A stretch of DNA of 64,000 bases from Alopecurus myosuroides (lineage: Eukaryota; Streptophyta; Magnoliopsida; Poales; Poaceae). The DNA lies in contig CM054060.1 in NCBI GenBank assembly GCA_028641055.1, positions 297,512,462-297,576,461 of the forward strand, in the 5' to 3' direction. Every line of letters begins with the position of its first letter. Positions within the stretch are counted from its first letter, which is position 1. The translations under genes were made by a program, and so were the position numbers. Below, in pieces: positions 56,701 to 64,000 of the stretch. A model generated the notes under the pieces. That model had not been told where the DNA came from, ran no database searches, and saw only the letters and a program-made list of their open reading frames with translations.

Positions 56701-57328
56701 GTTCCCAGGTAGAAGCCTGAAATCTATGGGCTGGGACGTCGCCTTATGTTGCGGCCTCTTAGGCCTTTTTGGTTCTGTTGATTAGCAACATAATTTGCCT
56801 TCCGTTGTCTGATGTAATGTTGGGTCGTGTGACCTCTGTTTGTAAAGCTACTCTAGTAATACCTGTTTAATACAGTTTCCATGTCTAGATTGCTGCTTTG
56901 ATCGGTTGTTGGTTTCGAGCTCATTGTTATACAGTTTTGGCTATGCCTGCATAGTTGTCGTAGTCGAGGGGTTGTGGAGCCGATGATCCATTTCCGAGCA
57001 TGTCTGCCGATGTGATTCGGCCTAGGGCTTGGTAACCCAAGTAACCATCGATTGTTGTTGCACTTTCTGGACACATAGCATCTCTGTATAGCTTTGATCC
57101 CGTTACTTCAGTTTCGTATGATTCGTGGACGCTTTGATATGCATAGTTGGTTATGACTATCATGGACACAAGGAGTAGTAGTACCATGGTGATCCGGCCT
57201 ACGTGCCGATGAATCTGGTCTGCCTGTCGTTATTTGTTGCGGCCGGGGCTGTTAACCCTAAAGCTCTTGTGGGTCCATGACTAGGAGCGCATAACAGTAT
57301 GTATACCTTTGGGTCCGGGGTCGTGACA
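53733..57328 (+). repeat. E7 3' LTR (3.6 kb)
   Basis: It starts TGTAACATCCCTG and ends ggggtcgtgaca. The GC-rich leader at 54110-54700 has a donor-like GGTGAG (GT at 54516), matching the 5' LTR. Short frames here are not conserved between the two LTRs. No gene. Confidence 0.92.
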
Positions 57329-57791
57329 CGAATGCTAGGAAGTTGAGTTTCACGAATTCTACCACTCTCGCATGTGAAGCTTCTGCCTTGGCAAATCTCT
57401 CCATATAAATCCAGTAGTGGTTTGGGCACTTATTTTCTCACAAGACCCCCACTCAGGTACCTTAATAGCTTCACAGAAAACACTAAAAGGTAGGCTCACA
57501 GCTTTATTATAAATTTTATAGTGGACCATCGGGTTAGTTGGAGACCATTTAAAATGAAGATCCTGCACCACAGACATAGTTAGTTTCACATATTGGATGG
57601 GCTCATCCTCAATGAAATGCTCTAAACCCGCATTATGCACTAGAGTGTTAAAATCCTGCAGAATTCCTGTAACTTACATAAATTCCCGACATGAATAGAT
57701 AGATGGGAACACCCTCTCTTCGCAGTGCACGAGCATGACCTCATGCACCTCCAACTCATGCTTTTTAGTTGATAAGCATTGTGCTCCATCT
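57329..57791 (-). pseudogene. E6 extra gene (plant-transposon-protein-like), 5' coding part
   Basis: On the minus strand a 3' splice-like site (AATTTCAG, ending at 57792) opens the region. A frame encodes EVHEVMLVHCEERVFPSIYS-type sequence. It then passes, probably by a frameshift near 57660, into the 57640-57359 frame with VVQDLHFKWSPTNP, VHYKIYNKAVSLPF and EAIKVPEWGSCEKI. A further shift leads to PKPLLDLYGEICQGRSF, and E7 interrupts it at 57329. The protein continues at 30925. These motifs belong to a family common in grass retroelements and described as putative plant transposon protein. The function is not known. Confidence 0.65.
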
Positions 57792-58696
57792 CTGAAATTT
57801 TTCAACAATCATCATAAAAATTAATTTCAAGCAACTATAAGGTGGAAACTACCATAGGGACTTATATGAGAGCTAAACATACATCAAAACTATATTATTT
57901 ATACTCAAATCAAGCATGCAAACTCACATAAGTTGTCACCTACTATGGCAAAATACTCAAGAAATACTTCACTAAACAAAAATCTACTTGGATCATCGGA
58001 GGAGTCACATACCGGAGATCAAACGCACCAAAAATCAGCACAAATGATGGGCTAAAGAAGGAGATCGAGAATCCAGAGGAAGAACACCAAGAACACGGGA
58101 TCCAGGAAATGTTTTCAGTTTGGTAGGTGAGAGAAGAGACTTGGGCAGTGGAGAGAGTAAATGGAGGGCCAGGGGGCCCCACACCATGTGCTGGCACCAC
58201 CAGGGGCTGGCCGCGCAACCTGGGGTGTGCCTGGCTGGTGGGTCCCCATGGGATCTCCCAGGTGGCTTTGTGCCTCATTTTTTACGTAACAATTTATTAT
58301 AATTTTTCTGGAATTTTTCGAGAAACTTTATTTTTGAGGTATTTCCAGAATTTTAATAATTAATAAAAATCGGGAAAACGAAAGTGAAAACGTAGAAAAC
58401 AAAACCAAAACCAGCACTATAGAGGTTCTATGACACTCTAATGAAACAATATCCAAAGAAAACAAAGGTGGTAGTGGTGAAAACAAAAGTATGGATGGTG
58501 AAAACATGCATAACCTCAGTAATCAGGGTGAAAACATCAGGAAAACATGCATAAGGATGGTGGGAAACATGATTGTACTCAAGTAGCAATGTAATAACAG
58601 AAGTAAACATGATGAAAACATAATGGAGAAGGTGAAAACATAGTGAAAACTTTGTCCTCTTCATTTAAAATCATTTTGTTAACAAGGGTGATCAAG
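57792..58696 (-). promoter_or_regulatory. leader and first intron of the E6 extra gene
   Basis: Between the protease stop and the extra gene lie about 900 bp. On the minus strand, a GC-rich, UTR-like segment (58280-58020) ends at CTCCG|GTATGTG (GT at 58012-58011), and an AT-rich stretch runs to the acceptor at 57792. This implies an intron of about 220 bp. The 58290-58696 part has gaaaac-rich repeats and no frame. Confidence 0.45.
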
Positions 58697-59389
58697 TCAT
58701 GCTACCAAAATAATTTTATATGAAACAAAACTTTGTTTCTCACTAAATACGCATGTTACCTCAACCTTGATAGACATAGTCCCAATAATAATAATTTCAT
58801 ATCGTTTGGGTGGCTTTGGAATAGGACAAGAAAATTCTCCAATCTTGATGGTCTCAATATTTTCAATGGAATTTAGACCATATTTTCTATCAATCTTCTT
58901 GGGAAAATAAACAGTGTGCTCTTTATCATTAACATTAAAAGTAACTCTTCCTTGATTGCAATCAATAACAGCCCCTGCAGTATTAAGAAAAGGTCTTCCA
59001 AGAATAATAGACATATTATCATCTTCAGGCATTTCCAACACAACAAAGTAAGTTAATATCAGACTATTATTAGTAACTTGTACAAGAACATCCTCACATA
59101 TACCCACAGGAATAGTAGTAGACTTATCATCCACTTGCAAAGATATATCATGTTGTATCAATTTTTGTAGGAGGAGTCTTTCATAGAGAGTAAAAGGCAT
59201 GACACTAACTCCAGCCCCCAAATCACACAAAGCAGTTCTAACATAATTATTTTTAATAGAACATGGAATAGTAGGTATACCAGGATCTCCAAGCTTCTCA
59301 GGAACCTTGCCATTAAAAGAGTAATTAGCAAGCATAGTGGAAATTTCCTCATTAGGAATCTTCCATTTATTAGAGACAATATCTTTCAT
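58697..59389 (-). CDS. E6 aspartic protease
   Basis: An intact 230-residue frame. The active-site loop is LCDLGAGVSVMP (Asp at residue 56), the D-L-G-A form usual in tRNA-Asp-primed grass Gypsy elements. The second conserved strand is IILGRPFLNTAGAVIDC at about residues 148-164. It lies downstream of gag and upstream of the extra gene. No RT frame follows. It would cut Gag into capsid and nucleocapsid. The N-terminus is probably longer, since this is the C-terminal part of a Gag-protease polyprotein and the region 59390-59723 contains broken frame. The active site looks complete. Confidence 0.8.
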   Translation of the reverse strand: MKDIVSNKWKIPNEEISTMLANYSFNGKVPEKLGDPGIPTIPCSIKNNYVRTALCDLGAGVSVMPFTLYERLLLQKLIQHDISLQVDDKSTTIPVGICEDVLVQVTNNSLILTYFVVLEMPEDDNMSIILGRPFLNTAGAVIDCNQGRVTFNVNDKEHTVYFPKKIDRKYGLNSIENIETIKIGEFSCPIPKPPKRYEIIIIGTMSIKVEVTCVFSEKQSFVSYKIILVA

Positions 59390-59723
59390 TTATTTTGCAT
59401 AAGGAGGCAATTTAATAGCATTAGTTAAAGGAATTTGCAAGAACAAAGGTTTCATCCATTCACAAAACTTGTTATGGTGTTCTTCCTCCTTAGATTTGTG
59501 TTTCTTATTACGAAAAGGCATTGGTTTTTGTACCCAAGGTTCTCTCTCATTACCATTTTATTACCAATGAAATCCTCCTTAGTATACTTTGCAGTTTTAG
59601 TTTGCTTTTCGGGTTCAGCTACAGGTTCTTCGTTATCAGAAGCATCATTCTTTTCATTACCACTTTCAGTTTCAGCATCAAAGATAGATACACTATTAGG
59701 ATCTTTAGCAAGTTTAGAGGATT
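59390..59723 (-). pseudogene. E6 gag-protease linker, broken frame
   Basis: Low-complexity, Lys/Glu/Ser-rich coding-like sequence with stops and frameshifts joins gag to protease. The TTC/TTCTTT run near 59740-59760 is lysine-coding on the minus strand. Confidence 0.5.
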
Positions 59724-61413
59724 CTACAGCAGTTTTATGTTTCTTCTTCTTTTTCTTCTTAGTATGAATAGCATATCATTAATTAACTGAGAATTTTGTT
59801 CAATTCTTTTAGGATGTCCCTCGGGATATAAAGTATCTTGTGTATCAATACCACTTCTAGTTCTTATTTCATAAGCATGTTTTTCTTTACAAGCATTAAC
59901 TAGCAAATCTTTTTGCACTTTAGCAAGTTGATCAATTTGAGTTTGAACCATTTGAAAATGTTTAACAAGAATTTTAACATCATTAGAGGTTCTTTCTATA
60001 ATACCATGCAAATTATCAATAGCTCTAGAGTTTTCCATTAGGTGATTTTGCACTCTTATATGAAAATTATCTTGCTTGATAACATAATTATAAAATTCAT
60101 CTAAACATTGATCAGGAGGTTTGTTATAGGGAATATCTCTACTATCAAAATATTGGAGAGAGTGTACCTCAATAGTTGGTGAGTGAGGGATTGGCTTACA
60201 TAATTCTTATATAGGTGGAAGATTCTTCACATCTTCAGATTTAATACCCCTCTCTTTAAGAGATTTCTTGGCTTCTCTCATCACTTCATCATTTAATTAA
60301 ATCATTCCCCTCTTCTTGGGTGTTGGTGTTGGTCTTGATACTGGGGTAGGAGTCGGCTCAGGCTCAGCCATAGTCCAATCATCATGATTTTTGCCTTATT
60401 TTAGCCATTAATTCCTCAGCTTCTTCTAGAGTTCTTTGCCTGAAAACACAATTATCTAGGTATGTCCTAGATTCAACAGTTAGTCCATTATAGAATATAT
60501 CAAGAATTTTATTATGTTCTAGCTTATGCCCAGGTGTATCTTTGACTAAAGAACAGAACCTTGCCCAAGATACATGCAATTTCTCTCCTTCCAATTGCTT
60601 GAAATTAAATATATTTTGTAAAGCAGCATGTTGAGCACTAGCAGGAAACTATTTCTGAAAGAAAACATTAACCAAACCAATAGGACTATCAATAGATCCA
60701 GGAGACAAATCATTAAACCAAGTTTTAGCTCTATCTTTTAATGAGAAAGGGAATATTTGAGTAACAAAGTAGCTACATTTCTTAAGATTATCAGAGAATA
60801 AACTACTCAAAGAGGAAAGTTTATTCATATGTTTCACAACACTTTTATTTTCAGTACCACAAAAAGGTTCTTTCTCAACAATAGATATATAAGATAAATC
60901 AAGAGAGAAATCATAATCCTTATCCCTAATATTAATGGGAGAAGTGGCAAACTTAGCATCGGGAGATAATTTATATTTAACAGCACGACTTTCAATAAGT
61001 CTCATAACAACATCATCATCCTTCATAGTATATATTTCATCAATAAGATCATCATTAAGATCAACATAGGAATCATCTAAATCATCACTAGGATTCTCTA
61101 TAAGCTCAGGTGAAACAGCAGAAGTAACAGGATTTTTATCAGGAGTTTTAGTGTTTGCAATATTTTTAGCTTTAGCAATAGTAGCGTGTAAGAAAGGACC
61201 GGGAGAACCACTCTCATCAAGAACAATAGAAGCATCATCAAAAGTATCAGAAGTATTTTCAGATTCAGCAGAAGTAGCATGTGTAGCATGTGGTGGTGTA
61301 AGCAGGTTACTCATAACAGACGGTGAATCAAGAGCAACAGAGGTGTTCAGAGTTGTACCTCTTCTTGTAGTGGATGGTAATATAGGAAACTTTCCATCAC
61401 GAGTCTTACCCAT
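59724..61413 (-). pseudogene. E6 gag, interrupted
   Basis: The ATG at 61413 (MGKTRDGKF) is the likely start, 59 nt from the primer site. The first half is Ser/Asp/Glu-rich. The retrotrans_gag core begins near 60740 (FPFSLKDRAKTWFNDLSPGS). A TAG at 60651-60649 breaks it. The same frame then continues through the core (QLEGEKLHVSW, HNKILDIFYNGL) to a stop at 60382, and frameshifts follow. The piece 60053-59724 encodes a helical segment (VQTQIDQLAKVQKDLL) typical of the Gag C-terminus in this group. No zinc knuckle is visible. Gag forms the particle, and this copy cannot make a full-length product. Confidence 0.8.
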
Positions 61414-61471
61414 GAGGAATGACGGCAGTAGATAATAATAATATCCGGTGAGCTCGCAAATAAAGCTATTC

Positions 61472-61489
61472 TCCCCGGCAACGGCGCCA
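61472..61489 (-). other. E6 primer-binding site (tRNA-Asp)
   Basis: The minus strand reads TGGCGCCGTTGCCGGGGA, an exact tRNA-Asp complement, 11 nt from the LTR end at 61501. Confidence 0.9.
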
Positions 61490-61500
61490 GAAAATAGTCT

Positions 61501-62904
61501 TGATGACCCACAAGTATAGGAGATCGCAACAGTCTTCGAGGGAAGTAAAAAACCCAAATTTATTGATTCGACACAAGGGGAGACAAAGAATATTTTTGAG
61601 CCTTAACAAGTGAGTTGTCATTTCACCTGCACCTGAAAGTAATTTTGTTCGTAGTGGTTTATCAGTAGTAACCGTTTTACAGTAGCAGAAGTAGTGAAAT
61701 AATAGCAGCAGTGAAATGAAAACAGCAGCAGCGGTAGTGTTTGAAGTAAACAACGGGATGAAATATGGTAGGCATAGGGATGGATGAACGGGCGTTGCAT
61801 GGATAAGATAGTTCAAATAATGTTCAAGTCATGGGCATTGCAGATAAATATGATAATGCATCCAAGCACTAAGTAACCATAGGCATGTGTTCCGTAAATA
61901 GTCGTACGTGCTCGCAATGAGAACTTGCACAACATCTTTCGCCCTACCAGCCCGTTTTCAGCGGGGCCTCAAGGGAACTACTGGTAATTAAGGTGTTCCT
62001 TTTAATAGAACACCGGAGCAAAGCATTAACACTCTGTGAACACATGTGATCCTCACATCGCAGCCATCCCCTACGGTTGTCCCAATTTCTAACACTTCGG
62101 GGCATCGGGTTCCAGACAACGATATGTGTAAAAAAATTGCAGGTATGATCAAGAAACAATAATTATCATCGTGATTCAATAACATGTTCAGATCTGAGAT
62201 CATGGCACTCGGGCCCAAAGTGACAAGCATTAAGCATAACAAGTTGCAACAATGTCAATAGCACTAACAGAGGATACTAGGCACTATTCCCTAACAATCA
62301 TGGCATTATTACATGAACGACCTCATCCAATCCCTACCATCCCCTTCAGCCTACAGTGGGGGACTTACTCACACATGGATGGGGAAACATGGATGGTCGA
62401 TGGAGAGGCGTTGGTGATGACGATGGCGATGATCTCCTCCAATTCCTTGTCCCGGTAGGGCATCAGAACAGGAACTTCTGATCCCCAAATCGAGGTTCGG
62501 GGTGGCGGCAGCGCTCTGTTGTGTTTCTGTGGAATATGACGAACCCCCTCGGTTTTTTAGGGTTGGAGGCTACTTGTAGTCGAAAGGGGGGTCCGATGGG
62601 GGGCTCTGTGGGGGGCACACCCCTAGGTGGCGCGGCCTAGGGGGACCTGTGCCAGGGGGTGTGGCCACCTTGTGGCTCCTCTTCTGGCCCCCTTCTGGCT
62701 CCCGGGGTCTTCCGGGGTGAAAACATCAATGGGGTCTTTTCTGGGCAATTTCCCGAAAGTTGATTTTTCTGTATAAAAACAAGACACAAAGGTAATTCTG
62801 CTGAAAACAACGTTAGTCCGTGTTAGTTGTATTCAAAACACACAAGTTTAGAGGAAAACAATAAAAAAAGTGTTCGGAAAAGGAGATACGTTTTTGATGT
62901 ATTA
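61501..62904 (-). repeat. E6 5' LTR
   Basis: Paired with 26890-28290. The U5 end and primer-site region (about 50 bp) nearly match those of E4, although the gag genes differ. No gene. Confidence 0.88.
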
Positions 62905-63488
62905 GTTATTTTCATGTTTGATGGATTCCTTAGCTTTTGGTATAGACATAAGCAAAGTTAGTGACTAGCTTATTCATGTGTGGTTTATCTGCTTGCTATT
63001 TGGAATTTGTCTGAGTGATTAACTTAGAATGAGTAATGTATTTATGTTATTATTGTGTTTAGTAGTATCTTGTTATATATGCATTAGGTTAGTGGTAAAC
63101 TTGTTTGGAGATTTTTGCTCGTGTTGTTGTTAATACCCACTGCCATGGGTATTGCTTTGCTTGATTTTTATTATTTTTGTAGTCTCACTTTTGTGACCAG
63201 AAGCTACATTTTTATCTTCTTATGTATCTTGGTATGAGAGTGGTACACCCACTCCATCTACGATAATTAAGATGTGGAATATGGTTTCCCAACCATATGT
63301 TTTTCTGACGATAGTTTTGTACCATGAGTGTTTGTGAGGAAGTTTTCCCGATACCTTTTGAGTGTTTGCGTTAGTATAAGTTCCTTCTTGTATGTGTTGC
63401 TTTGTTTATGTGATTTCCTTTTGGTTCTGAGTGTGTCTCTTTATTTCTTTTTACGACGTTAGAAAACGAAGAAGAAGAGGAAGGAGTT
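62905..63488 (+). repeat. E5 5' LTR, second segment
   Basis: It resumes E2-family LTR sequence after E6. The CCCACTGCCATGGGTATT stretch (63138-63155) matches the E2 LTR near 12210, and the acgaagaagaagagg stretch aligns with E2 near 11880. It is cut at 63489 by E9. Confidence 0.8.
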
Positions 63489-64000
63489 TGTAACAGCCCA
63501 ATTTTTGGAAGACAGGAAAAAGCTTGTTTTCAATAACCCAAAAATCAGGGCCAACAAAAACTTTTTAATATGTTTGACTTATGCTTGTGTTTTCATTTCT
63601 ATTTGGTTGTTGTATGTGTTTGTGTTTGAGTTTGTTAACAACTAACATTAAAACCAATGCTTATAACTTTCTTAAAACCCAACCTTTGTGATCAAGTCAT
63701 GACAAGAAAACTTATCATTTTCACCTATCACACTGTTTTGGCAAAAACCTTTTTGAAAGTGTTTTGATTTTAAAAGAAACCCAAATACCAAGTTTTGAGG
63801 AAAACAAAAGATAATTTCCAAAACTATATGAAAAGTATTTTGGAGATAATCATCTCCAACATGTTTTCAACCAAGATGTTTTTGCAAGTATTTAAAAAAC
63901 TCCTTCTCACTTCCTTCTTTTGCAAAAACAATGAGAGGGGGCTATGTTACCCCTGTGTTTGACCTAAATTATAATCTTTTGGAAATAACAAGCTTTGAGA
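63489..64000 (+). repeat. E9: start of another large-LTR element
   Basis: TGTAACAGCCCAATTTTTGG begins abruptly inside the E5 LTR after gagtt (63484-63488, candidate target-site copy). The start resembles the LTR starts of E1 and E7. It runs off the window, and no coding frame is visible. Confidence 0.65.

Larger units (their letters stand above)
30926..57328 (+). mobile_element. E7: large-LTR Gypsy (Tekay/Del-like) with decayed pol; contains E8
   Basis: Perfect 5-bp target-site copies cgaat lie at 30921-30925 and 57329-57333. The 5' LTR is 30926-32517 plus 47946-49964, the 3' LTR is 53733-57328, and the primer site for tRNA-iMet is at 49970. The interior is only 3.8 kb and keeps a frameshifted RT trace. 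By eye the LTRs differ at about 7% over a 265-bp sample. Confidence 0.92.
26890..62904 (-). mobile_element. E6: Gypsy element carrying gag, protease and a spliced extra gene; contains E7 and E8
   Basis: LTRs at 26890-28290 and 61501-62904 share TGATGACCC...GATGTATCA ends (the right copy ends in atta). The flanks are gctat (26885-26889) and gttat (62905-62909), a target-site duplication with one change. The order on the minus strand is 5' LTR, tRNA-Asp primer site, gag, protease, an intron-containing extra gene, a 3' region and a polypurine tract. No RT or integrase is visible, so the element is non-autonomous. E7 interrupts it. By eye the LTRs differ at roughly 9% over a 215-bp sample. Confidence 0.88.

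Overview
The window looks like intergenic DNA from a large-genome grass, most likely Triticeae (wheat, barley, rye, Aegilops) or a close relative such as oat. I found no host gene, tRNA, rRNA or CRISPR array. Essentially all 64 kb is LTR retrotransposon, and insertions sit inside insertions up to six deep. The grass assignment rests on a BARE/Angela-type solo LTR, tRNA-Asp-primed Gypsy elements of the WHAM/Sabrina/Fatima kind, and tRNA-iMet-primed elements with very large LTRs. Family names are from memory and are not database hits.

Layout. The names E1 to E9 are mine. E1 (1-6662, +) is a gag-only element with a 4.7-kb LTR. It lies in the 3' LTR of E2 (6663-16044, -), which has a 5.9-kb LTR and two gag-like ORFs. 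E2 lies in an LTR fragment, X (16045-16818, -), which lies in the 5' LTR of E3 (from 16819, +). E4 (from 18588, +) is inserted in the E3 gag gene. E4 carries a BARE-like solo LTR (21042-22370), and its protease gene is interrupted by E5 (from 23228, +), which belongs to the E2 family. The E5 LTR is split by E6 (26890-62904, -). E6 is split by E7 (30926-57328, +), whose 5' LTR is split by E8 (32518-47940, -). E5 resumes at 62905 and is cut again by E9 at 63489. Target-site duplications are visible for E6 (one mismatch), E7, E8 and the solo LTR. Sampled LTR divergence falls with depth (E6 > E7 > E8), as nesting requires.

The most interesting element is E8, a young Tat-lineage Gypsy element: in my by-eye comparison its two 922-bp LTRs differ at one site. 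On the minus strand it carries gag, protease and an RT/RNase H/second RNase H/integrase frame. On the plus strand, antisense to these, is a spliced eight-exon gene with its own TATA box. Its domains are a putative gypsy-type transposon domain, nuclear-localisation-like basic clusters, coiled coil and an acidic tail. One amber codon interrupts its 1,407-residue frame. E8 also has a duplicated LTR-end/primer-site segment between gag and protease, a 21-bp in-frame repeat in pol that copies the polypurine-tract core, and a strong excess of the hexamer CGAGTA.

E1, E2/E5, E7 and E9 look like one tRNA-iMet-primed clade, probably Tekay/Del-related. They have similar LTR starts. E1, E2 and E7 share a palindrome just before the polypurine tract. 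E1, E2, E5 and E7 share a GC-rich LTR leader ending in a GGTGAG splice-donor-like site. E6 carries a second captured-looking spliced gene in sense orientation, cut in two by E7.
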